Origin: Pelomyxa schiedti
Lineage: Eukaryota; Evosea; Pelobiontida; Pelomyxidae
Assembly (NCBI GenBank): GCA_020536535.1
Contig: JAHLWZ010001077.1
Coordinates: 1-21,135 of the forward strand
DNA: 21,135 bases
Direction of reading: 5' to 3'
The notes below the pieces were generated by a model that made no database searches, was not told the origin of the DNA, and saw only the letters and a program-made list of their open reading frames with translations. The translations under genes and the position numbers were made by a program. Positions 9,274 through 17,765 of this stretch are shown piece after piece (the stretch's first letter is position 1; every line of letters begins with the position of its first letter).

Positions 9274-10642
9274 TCAAGGGAGAAGGGCGCAGCTTGAATA
9301 TCTGTCAGTGGAAAAATCAACAGTGAGTATTGGCAAGTCAGACGGTGAAGACAACACGTCAGTCACTTCGAAGTGAGTGTTGGACTTGTGGAAGAGGAAC
9401 CCTGAGTTGGCTTCCACCTCTGTGCATCTCTCCCTGTGCTTGGATGCCCTCACTTTGCCCCTGTTGCAGTCCCAGAGCTCAAAGCAGTCGGGCATCGACA
9501 CGCAGAACTGTGACATGCTTACTTGGGAGATACATTTGCAGGCATACGATGGTGGCTTGATTTGTTTGAAGGAGCTGGTTCCTTCTTGAAGCTCCAGAAC
9601 CTCCCCGAGCTGTCGAGGGTAAAACACTCTGGCAATGACATAACGTTGGCCATTGTTCTTCTGTACAATAAAAGCAGAGCAAAGAGTGCAGAAAGTGGGG
9701 AACTGAGTGGAACTCTTCACAATAAGGGTTCTTGTTGAGTATGTCTGGGGGACATCAATAACAGATAGGATCAGCCTGCCAGGGTCACTGTAAAAGTGTG
9801 TTGCAATAAGGGCTTCGTCAGGGTCCATCTTGTTGAAAGAAAAAAGCTTCACCATACTGTCACCCTGAGAGGCATTTGTAAGTGGAACTACTGCCTGGCT
9901 GCAGTCCACATCATTCACTCCCTCTCTTTGTTTTCCGTGTTGTTGGTGCTCCTGAGAATCCTCTATAATGAGGCTTACAACTCCCAGGAACCTGTCTGAG
10001 TGATGCTCTAGACAGCGCCAATGCAACATCCACTTGTCATTGCATATCACCCTGCACAGAGCAGGGCTATCTCTCCACAACAAGTGCCTCCTTGCACCGC
10101 CATTCTCCCAATTGATGTTCTTCACGAAGCACTTGTTGAACCCAGTCTCCACTTCCTCCTCTTCACCTTTGGAATGCTGCCACCCCCAAACGTAGTTCCT
10201 CCCAATGACACTGCTCTCAGTCTCCGACGCTGGCCCGTGCCACCTGCAAGTGACAGTTCTCGTGATACTGTTCAACACAGGTGACACCCCGAAAGTGAGC
10301 AAGTCGCCCGTTGGCAGCTCGTGGGGCCCTGCCTTCCTGCTTGCCAACACGTCCAACTGCACGTCGGTCGATGTGCCCCTCCCACAACTCAAATACTTCT
10401 CACACAGTTCCCTCAGAAGTGGCCCGGGGAACTGCAGGAGCGAAACCTCCGGGTCCAAGTCCAGGGACGGCCAGGGGACCGTGGGACCCGCACCGTGGGT
10501 GTGTCATCATCGCCAGGGCAACCATTTGGTCGCGGGCGCGACGTCCCACCGCCACGACAACACCGCGAGGGCACGGGCACCCTGACACTACAGAGGCTGT
10601 GTTTGAGGACGTCACTCGCGCTCCGTTGCCACTTTTGTCCAT
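9274..10642 (-). CDS. Divergent member of the family, 443 aa, with a 37-nt intron-like insertion
   Basis: Exon 1 (10642-10469) carries RARDQMVALAMM and PRCGSHGPLA, the counterpart of RDQFVAMC and GRCASASPLR. The frame then changes. Removing 37 nt (10468-10432, GTCCCT to CTGCAG) joins it to the long frame 10431-9274 (FPGPLLRELC), and the product aligns without a gap to the N-terminal block of the other members. Further motifs are shared mainly with the gene at 16402: LLTFGVSPVLNSI, a CRV-CNDKW core, CFELWDCNRG near the C-terminus, and a final strand with LPILTVDFS. The C-terminal DAVTG motif is absent, so this is a separate subfamily. Alternatives to the intron are a frameshift mutation or a sequencing error. 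No function is known. Confidence 0.7.
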
Positions 10643-10737
10643 CACCAGCAACTGATTGTGTTTTTTTCTCTGAAACACTTGTGTTCAGTTTTTGTTGCCA
10701 TTATTTGTATGGTTGGGGCTCTCAAATGGGTCTGGGT

Positions 10738-11178
10738 TCATCTCCCTGAAAACACTGCCAGACTCTCCTTTAGTTTGGATACCTAGTGAAACTGTTAGAG
10801 ACTCTGTTATACACTACGGCAGAAAAGCACGTTTTCCTGGGCTTGGTGCAGCTGGTCCATGGCAATCTTTTGACCAGCTGGGTCTGTGGCATAAAACAAA
10901 ATCAGTTTGCTCAGTGCTGCAATTTGCGACTCCTCTGCCTGCCTTTGTTGAGTAGTTGTACGCGGCAATTAATTTCAAAGGCGTGCAAGAGAGAGAGGCG
11001 ACATGTGTTATTGTTACAATACCGCAATTTCCTTTCGTAACTTGGTGACTTGCTCGCGCTCGGCATTTGCGCCATTCGACGACGTCATATCCGCAACTGC
11101 AACTTCTTCCTCTTCTCCCTCCTCGTTGTCCTCGTCATCAACATCAGCAACTGCTCCGTGTGCCGACATCGTTGTCAT
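10738..11178 (-). CDS. Small acidic coiled-coil protein, HR1-like, three exons (102 aa)
   Basis: Exons 11178-11023, 10938-10831 and 10782-10738 join in phase. The introns are 84 and 48 nt; the second has the branch-like CTCTAAC ahead of its AG. The first 30 residues are very acidic (DVDDEDNEEGEEEE). The rest is an amphipathic helical hairpin: EREQVTKLRKEIA, QIAALSKLILFYATDP, then GQKIAMDQLHQAQENVSKLK. That helix-turn-helix pattern with an A/Q-rich second helix resembles HR1 repeats of Rho-GTPase effectors; I regard this as suggestive only. It lies between two family genes on the same strand, 81 nt after one and 95 nt before the next. A fragment similar to its exon 1 lies at 12543-12574. Confidence 0.6.
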
Positions 11179-11249
11179 TAAGAAGTTATTCTCGTAACAT
11201 CAGTGGCCGCTTCAGTCTGAGAACGTTCGCGGTTCTTTGAATTGGTGTC

Positions 11250-11255
11250 TTTATT
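11250..11255 (-). other. AATAAA polyadenylation signal
   Basis: The canonical hexamer lies 4 nt after the TGA stop of the family gene ending at 11260. The 3' UTR must therefore be extremely short, in keeping with the 81-nt gap to the next gene on this strand. Confidence 0.55.
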
Positions 11256-11259
11256 GAAT

Positions 11260-12468
11260 TCATAAGGAGCTGAACCTCAGTTGGCGCCCATTCTTCTGGG
11301 GCACACACTGACACCACAGCCAACACCCAGTCACGGCATCAACCAGATCAATGCGGCCGGCGCGGCAGAACGCAATCAAACCGTTGTGGATAATGAACTG
11401 GCTGCAAACACCCACAGGGAACACCCGGCAGGGAGTGTCATCATTTCTGGCAAACACACTCACGGTCCCGGGTGTGTGATAAGAAACTCCAGAGACCTCA
11501 TAGAAATGAGTTTCATCAACTTTGCCCAAACGTGATGCACAATGCTTCACAACTTGATTTGTCTCCAGGTCCACCTGCAGCCACTCCCTTGTATCTGCTG
11601 GGTAGAGAGAGGTAGCCTCAGTTATTTCGGACTGAGCAATGAACCCATGCTTGTCTGACCAAAAGAGAGTGCCGTAATGATCCTGGCCCAACTGGAATTC
11701 TTGAGTGATGGAAAACTCACCCTGTTTGTAGCTTTTCTCCAAATCAACAAACAAAAGAAGACTCTCTCCTTTTCCAATCGCCACTGACACTGCCGCACAG
11801 TTACAATTTCCTGTGTTCATGAAGTCTATCCAGTTGATGTGATCAGTTTCATCCCCAATGGACACAATCCTCACTGCATAAGTTGCTCTTCCATTGTTTG
11901 TTGTTTCCACTGGCTTCGGCCACATTGAGACCCTTTTTTTATCGGTACTGTACACCGCCTGCCACCGTGAATTGCTGACCACCGTCGAGCCACGCATCAG
12001 GGCGCTCCAAAAACCGAAGTTTTCAATCTCAGCCACCTCGTGCATACTTTCCACCTCCATGATTGCAGAGTGAGAGGCAAAGGCAGGCGATCCAGGATCG
12101 TAAATGTAGGCTGCAACGTGGAACCTGTCCACCCAACCATGAATAGCCAGCCCACTTTTCTGGCAGTCTCGCACTTGCCCGACTTCAACAACACCCAGTG
12201 TGTGTGACACACTCACAAACCATGGTGAATAGCCGCATCCATAACGATAAGAGCCCACAACGACACTCTTTGCCACACCCATGATCCAGTTTCTGCCGAT
12301 TTCGTAGCACAGCACGTGGGGGGGAACCCCGCGCAAAGGGGACGCCGACGCGCAACGTCCCACAATTCCCCCTGCACACATCGCCACGAATTGGTCTCGT
12401 GCCCACGCAACGTGGCCATTTTCTGGCAGCGTACACGGTGAACCCTCGGACACCTCGTTCAAATCCAT
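11260..12468 (-). CDS. Intact member of the RDQFVA/DAVTG family, 402 aa
   Basis: It shows all family blocks: HVAWARDQFVAMCAGG and GRCASASPLR, then LCYEIGRNWIMGVAKS, FVSVSHTLGVVEV, IHGWVDRFHVAA, VDLEKSYKQGEFSITQEF, GKVDETHFYEVSG, DTPCRVFPVG, and finally IDLVDAVTGCWLW with a short polar tail ending in SSL. The ATG at 12468 (MDLNEV) was chosen because it matches the start of the neighbouring paralogue (MNLQRV). The frame is open further upstream to an ATG at 12567, through sequence partly derived from a duplicated neighbour. The paralogue at 12659-13852 lies 190 nt upstream on the same strand. Fold and function are unknown; a beta-propeller is my inference. Confidence 0.88.
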   Translation of the reverse strand: MDLNEVSEGSPCTLPENGHVAWARDQFVAMCAGGIVGRCASASPLRGVPPHVLCYEIGRNWIMGVAKSVVVGSYRYGCGYSPWFVSVSHTLGVVEVGQVRDCQKSGLAIHGWVDRFHVAAYIYDPGSPAFASHSAIMEVESMHEVAEIENFGFWSALMRGSTVVSNSRWQAVYSTDKKRVSMWPKPVETTNNGRATYAVRIVSIGDETDHINWIDFMNTGNCNCAAVSVAIGKGESLLLFVDLEKSYKQGEFSITQEFQLGQDHYGTLFWSDKHGFIAQSEITEATSLYPADTREWLQVDLETNQVVKHCASRLGKVDETHFYEVSGVSYHTPGTVSVFARNDDTPCRVFPVGVCSQFIIHNGLIAFCRAGRIDLVDAVTGCWLWCQCVPQKNGRQLRFSSL

Positions 12469-12542
12469 TGAACTCCGGTTCTCTGCAGAAGACCTTGCCA
12501 GAAATATTTGCGACACAGCACAGTGGTGTTTCGTCGGCTTCC

Positions 12543-12574
12543 TCTTCGTTGTACTCGTCCTCAACATCAGCAAC
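12543..12574 (-). pseudogene. Fragment of the HR1-like gene's first exon
   Basis: About 29 of 32 bases match 11121-11152, the part of exon 1 of the HR1-like gene that encodes its acidic start (VADV-D-E-NEE). Only this piece remains. It lies between the two tandem family genes, in the position that the intact small gene occupies after the downstream copy, so it looks like what is left of that gene in a duplicated two-gene unit. Chance similarity of acidic codon runs is the alternative. Confidence 0.5.
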
Positions 12575-12658
12575 TACTCAATCATCCTGAAAAAGAGGGA
12601 ATTGTGGTGAGCCCTGCGTACAGGAAGCAAAAAGAAATCAAGGGATTCAACAGTCTCA

Positions 12659-13852
12659 TCATAAGGAATTGAATGTGATTCTGCTCTGCTTAGGCACAGG
12701 CTGACTCCAGAGCCAACGCCCGGTGACAGCATCAACCAGATCAATGCGGCCAAACCCTTCAAATGCAACCAACCCATTGCGTATAATGAACTGGTACTCT
12801 CGGCTGACAGTGAACACGCAGCAGGGTGTTGATTCGTCATTTTTGGCAAACACACTGAGTGTCCCAGGAAATTCCTCAGAAATGCCAGAGACCTCATAAA
12901 AGTGGCTGTCATCAACTTTGCCGAAATATGATGCCCTGTGGCTCACAACTTGGTTTGTTTCCAAGTGAACAATAAAACACTCATTTGGGGTGCTTGTTCT
13001 GCCGAGGGGGGTGGCCCACAGCTGTGGCGACCCAATGAATCCGTGCTGATCTGACCAATACAGGGCCTTGCGTTCCGAGTAGAGCTGGAATTCTTGAATG
13101 ATGGAAAACTCACCTTGTTGGTGAGATTTCTCCAGGTCCACAAGCCACAGAACATTGTTGCCTTTCTTCATCAGTACTGATACTGCTGCACAGTTGCCAT
13201 TACCTGTGTGCATAAGGTCAATCCAGTTCACGTGATCAGCACTATCCCCAATCGACACAATCCTCACTGAATCTGCTGCTCTTCCATTGCTTGTTGTTGC
13301 AGTAACAAGTGGTTTCGGCCAAATTGGGACTGCTACCCCCCGGCCAGAATTGCATAGCAACTGCCACCTCGAATTGCTCACCACCAAAGTTCCAAAATAA
13401 GTGCAGAATTGCCATCTTGCCACCACCACCTCACACGATTCTTCAGCCTCCACAATAACAGCATGAAGGGAGGGGTTGATACTGCAGGTTGCCACGTGAT
13501 CCCTGTCCAACCACCCATAAATCCATCTTGCGCACTGCCTCCGCTCACGTGCCACTGAAACTACACCCAGTGTGTGTGACACACTCACAAACCACACGGC
13601 GGTCAAAGAGGTCTCCATCCTGAGGTCTTTTCGCGAGGTCACAACTACACTCTTTGCCACACCCATGATCCAGTTTCTCCCGATTTCGTGGCACAACACG
13701 TGGTGTGGCAGCACCCGCAACGGAGACACCGACGCGCAACGTCCCACAATTCCCCCGGAGCACATCGCCACTAATTGGTCTCGTGCCCACACAACGTGTT
13801 CGGCAGGTGGCATCGGGGACGGAGCCCCGGCCAACACACGCTGCAAATTCAT
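12659..13852 (-). CDS. Intact member of the RDQFVA/DAVTG family, 397 aa
   Basis: It starts at a clear ATG (MNLQRVLAG). The N-terminal block reads HVVWARDQLVAMCSGG, GRCASVSPLRVLP, CHEIGRNWIMGVAKS and FVSVSHTLGVVSVA. Then come IYGWLDRDHVAT, SNSRWQLLC, VRIVSIGDSADHVNWIDLM, VDLEKSHQQGEFSIIQEF, GKVDDSHFYEVSG, TPCCVF, RNGLVAFEG and IDLVDAVTGRWLW, with a short tail ending in NSL. It is clearly the closest paralogue of the next gene downstream (11260-12468), in tandem. The repeated C-terminal G-x-IDLVDAVTG-x-x-LW resembles a propeller blade closing strand. No signal peptide or membrane segment is evident. Function unknown. Confidence 0.88.
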   Translation of the reverse strand: MNLQRVLAGAPSPMPPAEHVVWARDQLVAMCSGGIVGRCASVSPLRVLPHHVLCHEIGRNWIMGVAKSVVVTSRKDLRMETSLTAVWFVSVSHTLGVVSVARERRQCARWIYGWLDRDHVATCSINPSLHAVIVEAEESCEVVVARWQFCTYFGTLVVSNSRWQLLCNSGRGVAVPIWPKPLVTATTSNGRAADSVRIVSIGDSADHVNWIDLMHTGNGNCAAVSVLMKKGNNVLWLVDLEKSHQQGEFSIIQEFQLYSERKALYWSDQHGFIGSPQLWATPLGRTSTPNECFIVHLETNQVVSHRASYFGKVDDSHFYEVSGISEEFPGTLSVFAKNDESTPCCVFTVSREYQFIIRNGLVAFEGFGRIDLVDAVTGRWLWSQPVPKQSRITFNSL

Positions 13853-13929
13853 TCGATACGAGCCTCTTTATTGGTTTACAATGTTATTAAATGAGAATCA
13901 AAGACGGAGGTGAATAGTAACCTTGTAAC

Positions 13930-14155
13930 TACCTACTCTCGCGCGACTGCAACGATGCCCAGTGTGTGACACACTCACAAACCAAAGTTCTGCCTAACGG
14001 CTGTTAGAGCCCACAACAACGCTGTTGCGCGCACCCATGATCCAGTTTCTGCCGATTTCGTAGCACAACACGTGGTGGGGAACCACCCGCGCAACGTCCC
14101 ACAATTCCCACGGTGCACACCGCAACGAATTGGTCTCGTGCCCACACAACAGCGG
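13930..14155 (-). pseudogene. N-terminal relic of the family, broken by frameshift and stops
   Basis: Read from 14155, one frame gives VVWARDQFVAVC and GIVGRCAGGSP. The homology then passes to another frame (HHVLCYEIGRNWIMGA), meets a stop, and resumes with LWFVSVSHTLGIVAVA before a final stop. Only about 75 codons of the N-terminal block survive, with a small deletion inside the SPLRVLP region. It sits between the LCMT1 start and the intact paralogue at 13852, on the paralogue's strand. Confidence 0.85.
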
Positions 14156-14185
14156 TTGGACTCTACATTATTTTCTTTTTTTCGG

Positions 14186-15518
14186 ATGTCAGCGAGCGGG
14201 TGCGCAACCGGAACGTCAAGCGGAGGGGTAATTGTGGGAGGCGGTGGTTGCAACCGAGGCCTGGCTGCAACGAACGACGACGCCGCGGCGTCAAAGATGT
14301 GGGTGTCCTTTTTGTACACAAACCACAACAAAAACAACCAGAACGTTTTCAAACCAACTCGAGTTGGTGTTATTATTAGGTACGCCGTGTCGCTGGGGTA
14401 TTACCGAGACCCTTATTTGAGGCACTTTTTGAGGACTTCACCATCGAAGAAACCTCCTTTGATTAACAGAGGCAATTCTCCATCTCTCCAACTTATTATG
14501 TGCTAATGTAGAGCTGTATTTTTTTTGTTAAACACAGGTCACTATAGTAGGGTGGCAGCTATGGATTGTGCTGTGAGATCACTTGTGGAATTTGGTGTCA
14601 CTCAAATCGTAAACTTGGGCTGCGGATTTGACACTCTATTCTTCAGATTAAAGGCTAGTTTAACCTCCTTCATCCTTGTGCTCACAATCCAAATAAACAA
14701 AAGGCTGAGAATGTACTTACAACTGTGACAACTTGGTATGACATTGACATGGATACAGTCATTCAACAGAAGCGTGCGATTGTTGAAGGCACTCCCGCAC
14801 TGACTTCTCTTGCTAGCGATGGTGCAACAAAATATATTCTCCGCTCTGTGGACCTGTCCAATTTGGAATCAGTTAAGGAAAGCCTCAGGGATTGTGATCC
14901 AAAGTCTCGTAATTTCTCATTATGTCGTTTCTACCCTAATAAATCATTTTCCAGTCAAAGCACACTGTTTATTTCTGAAGTAGTTCTAGTATATTTAGAC
15001 CCTGGAGCTGGCACTTCTATCATAGCCTGGGCTGCAGAACACTTCACGACAGCGTGCTTTGCTACCTACGAGCAAATCCGCCCTTTGGATCCTTTTGGGA
15101 GAACTATGGTCTCAAACTTGCAGGTTTGCCTCTTTTTTTTGCCTAAAACATAAAACTAACTGCATTTTTCCAGAGAATGGGGTACCCCTTGCTGAGTATT
15201 ATGGAGTACCCAGATGAACAAGCACAGCGCAAAAGATATTTGAACTGTGGATATCAAGTAGTAACTGTTGATAACATGCTTTCTGTGCACAACGCATTGG
15301 TTGCTTCTGACCCACGTGAGGCTGGCAGGTACTTGTTGTCTTATTTCCTGTGATTTGGTACAAATTGCAATTTCAGAGTGAACCGGCTAGAACTATTTGA
15401 TGAACTTGAGGAGTGGGGACTTATTCAACAGCACTATTGCTTTATCATTGCTATAAAGCAGGCTTCCGGAACCCCAACATTCACAAGAAAATGGAAACTT
15501 TCTTTGTCTCGGTTCTAA
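14186..15518 (+). CDS. Leucine carboxyl methyltransferase 1 (PP2A methyltransferase), seven exons
   Basis: Exons 14186-14298, 14380-14471, 14538-14653, 14704-14903, 14955-15123, 15174-15328 and 15377-15518 join in phase to 328 aa; human LCMT1 is 334. The enzyme uses S-adenosylmethionine to methylate the C-terminal leucine of the PP2A catalytic subunit. Visible family marks are TNDDAAASK at the end of exon 1, YAVSLGYYRDPYLRHF and PLINRG in exon 2, and the SAM-binding IVNLGCGFDTLFFRLK in exon 3. WYDIDMD, FISEVVLVYLDP, FATYEQI and a C-terminal FDELEEW-x-x-IQQHYC follow. Introns 2 (14472-14537) and 3 (14654-14703) appear to start with GC rather than GT; no GT donor near either keeps the frame. 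Intron 4 is 51 nt and free of stops. Confidence 0.93.
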
Positions 15519-15534
15519 TTTATTTAAACCTTGT
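15519..15534. other. 16-nt gap between convergent stops, with PDCD5 polyadenylation hexamer
   Basis: The LCMT1 stop (15516-15518, +) and the PDCD5 stop (15537-15535, -) are separated by only 16 nt. TTTATT at 15519-15524 reads AATAAA on the minus strand, 10 nt after the PDCD5 stop. Each transcript must run into the other gene's coding region or end almost at its stop codon. Confidence 0.8.
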
Positions 15535-16278
15535 TTACTCGTCATCGTCATCTTTGTAAATGTCATCCACATTGCGTCTCTTTATCTAGAGTATTTGTTG
15601 GAGAATCACTCTAATTTTAATTGTTGGATTACCGTTATTTTGGGTTCCGGTTTGCTTTCACTTATTTGCTCCAAAAGTCCAATGAGCCGGGCCTCATCCA
15701 CTTTCGTCCTCAGTTGGCCAGACTTGTGTATGTTAAAGACTGTTAAACAGTTGTGAAGGGAACTAACTGTGGCGGAACGAATTATCATATCTTCGACAGC
15801 ACGCGCCTTTTCGGGCTTTACCAGTGCAATGCGTGATACTAAAAACAAAGGGAGGGTGAATAGTTAAAATTAGAATCGGAAGGAATTAATAGCAAAACGA
15901 GTTCTTACATCGTTCACGAGCCTCGAAGGTGAGTAGTTGTTGCAGTATGCTCCTTCTTCTGTCTTCTTGCTCCCTGTATATATGTATTTAAATACGTTAA
16001 AACGTGAAATTGGGGAATTCTTATGAACGAGGAACAACTATACGGACTGTTTCATTTCCGCTTGTTTCTCAGCAGACGGTCCCCTCCCCTTTTTTACCGT
16101 CAATATAATTCCTTGGCGTTAATTGTGGGACGGTCTAAAAAAATTAGCACACCGACGATGACGATGCAGCACGTTGTTGCATTTCGGCCAATCTCCTCGC
16201 TCGTATCGCCTCCAACTCCTCATCGTCTGCCTGTCCATGGGATTTATTTATTCACTCAAACCCACTGGGCCGTACCAT
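15535..16278 (-). CDS. PDCD5 (TFAR19) homologue, seven exons
   Basis: Exons 16278-16276, 16230-16153, 16088-16048, 15973-15909, 15838-15768, 15722-15633 and 15585-15535 join in phase to 132 aa; human PDCD5 is 125. PDCD5 is a small conserved helical-bundle protein linked to CCT/TRiC chaperonin and, in animals, to TIP60 and apoptosis. The order of motifs is that of the family: M/ADDEELEAIRARRLAEMQ, RRRSILQQLL, EARERLSRIALVKPEKA, AVEDMI, SGQL, LIGLLEQISE, and an acidic tail NVDDIYKDDDDE. Exon 1 holds only the start ATG, followed by a 45-nt GTACGG...GACAG intron. The junction after the Ser run (16089-16152) and the GTCCGT donor at 16047 are the least certain. It diverges from the family gene starting near 16402. 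Confidence 0.9.
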
Positions 16279-16401
16279 CTCGTGGTTACTCGTACGCAAT
16301 CAAAAACAAAATGCAGAAACACACATGTTCAAGAGACTCCATGGGCAGCTCTGAGTGAGACCACGAATCAAGAAACTACACATGGGGGCAGGGGAGTCCA
16401 T

Positions 16402-17652
16402 ATGGGGGAATCAACAGACACTCCTATTGTTGAGAGGATCTTTTTCACATTTTTAATCGAATCAACATTCGTTGTGATGGCGTCGTACGTTGTTGTTGCT
16501 TGCAGCCTGAGGGCTGTTGACCAGGTCGTTGCACTTTGTGGGTTGTCTATCGACAGGTGCTGCGGAGCGGAATCCAGTGTGTCGGGCAGGGTAGTGTGCA
16601 GGTGCCAGCACCTGGTGAGCCACATGTGGGAATTATGGGCCGGCGGGGCTGCCCAACGCAGGTTCGTCCTCGTTACGGACTCATTTCATGGGGTGTTGAC
16701 ACTGTCATTTGGGGTGTCACCATTGTTGCTATCTGTCACGCCATCACCGACGGGAATCAGTGGGATTCTGTGCGCGACTGAGGATGGGTGTTCCAGCTGG
16801 GTGGATGGTCGGCACACTGTGGAGTCCACTGGGTCTAAGGATGGTCACATGTTCTTGCGTGAGGCGGAGACTCGGACAAGCAGGCTCCTGTTCGACTACC
16901 GCAGTCTGTGTCGTGTTGAGGCCAATGAGAAGTGGTTAGTTGGGTTTTGCACTGTGGATAGAAGAGTCTTCAGTGGTAGAGTGCTGGTCATTGTGGATAT
17001 CAAGAGCAGTGGTCCCGCTACTATGATTCCTGTTGAGGTGTTTCTTACCAGGCAAAACTGTGGTGATGTGTTATTGTTCTTCAACAGGACAAATCATAAT
17101 GAACTGATTCTTGGGTTGCAGAGTGGCAGCGGTGTCAAATTTATTGTTGTTGACCTTACACAAAGCTTCGAGCGAAAAGAGTTGAACATTCAGAGCACCA
17201 CTCAATATCCAACTGAAGATTACATAGAAGGAGTTCTGATGATGAGGAGAAACAGTGGAGCTCTCGTTTTCATTGTGAGTACATCCAGAGCAGGCACTTC
17301 AACCGTTGTTCTTTTGGAAGCAGCCACAGGCACTTCAACCGAAATCTCGCGAGTTTCCTCTGGAAGGCAACCGATGTCACAGCTGGACGATTCTGTATTC
17401 TGTCTTTACAAAAGTTCAGTACGTTCGTATGAGCTTTGGGACTGCAACAACACATCGCAGCCATTGAGGGCTCTTCAATCAAATGACAACCTCAGGGATG
17501 TTCGTGCGGGGAGAGGGTTACTCTTCACTGCAACACACTACGACCTCAAAATCAGAGTGGCAGAACCACTCTCTGGCCTTACACTCCTGTCCATTACCTT
17601 CCCTGCCTCCCCACTTTTTTCCCGTGTCTTTACTTGTTGTAGCTTTGTGTGA
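16402..17652 (+). CDS. Divergent member of the family, about 416 aa, single exon
   Basis: It pairs with the gene at 9274-10642 as a second subfamily. Shared elements are RAVDQVVALCG (counterpart of RDQFVAMCAG), VLTLSFGVSPLLLSV (of FVSVSHTLGVVSV), a LCRVEANEKWLVGF core, VVDLTQSFERKELNIQSTTQ (of VDLEKSYKQGEFSITQEF), SYELWDCNN, and a final strand LTLLSITFP. The C-terminal DAVTG-x-x-LW of the main group is reduced to AEPLSGLTLL. The ATG at 16402 is used; the internal ATG at 16477 (MASYVVV) is an equally good start and gives 391 aa. The frame extends upstream without an ATG needed by homology. It is divergently arranged with PDCD5, about 120 nt between starts. No function known. Confidence 0.8.
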   Translation: MGESTDTPIVERIFFTFLIESTFVVMASYVVVACSLRAVDQVVALCGLSIDRCCGAESSVSGRVVCRCQHLVSHMWELWAGGAAQRRFVLVTDSFHGVLTLSFGVSPLLLSVTPSPTGISGILCATEDGCSSWVDGRHTVESTGSKDGHMFLREAETRTSRLLFDYRSLCRVEANEKWLVGFCTVDRRVFSGRVLVIVDIKSSGPATMIPVEVFLTRQNCGDVLLFFNRTNHNELILGLQSGSGVKFIVVDLTQSFERKELNIQSTTQYPTEDYIEGVLMMRRNSGALVFIVSTSRAGTSTVVLLEAATGTSTEISRVSSGRQPMSQLDDSVFCLYKSSVRSYELWDCNNTSQPLRALQSNDNLRDVRAGRGLLFTATHYDLKIRVAEPLSGLTLLSITFPASPLFSRVFTCCSFV

Positions 17653-17746
17653 AAAAAAAAACGTGGGGACATTATCCCTTTTTTTCCTGTTCTTGAGCCA
17701 TAACATATTCACAAGTGAGGTGTTGCTGAAGTCACCCATAATAATA

Positions 17747-17752
17747 TTTATT
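17747..17752 (-). other. AATAAA polyadenylation signal
   Basis: TTTATT on the plus strand gives AATAAA on the minus strand, 13 nt after the TGA stop that closes the Ser/Thr/Pro-rich frame at 17766. This supports transcription of that frame on the minus strand. Confidence 0.5.
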
Positions 17753-17765
17753 GTGATGGGGTGAG

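Noticed and set aside
15606-15848. 80-codon minus-strand frame taken as a complete small gene
   Set aside because: It is the middle of PDCD5 read through a 45-nt intron at one place and past a donor at its end. The true C-terminus is in a separate exon at 15535-15585.
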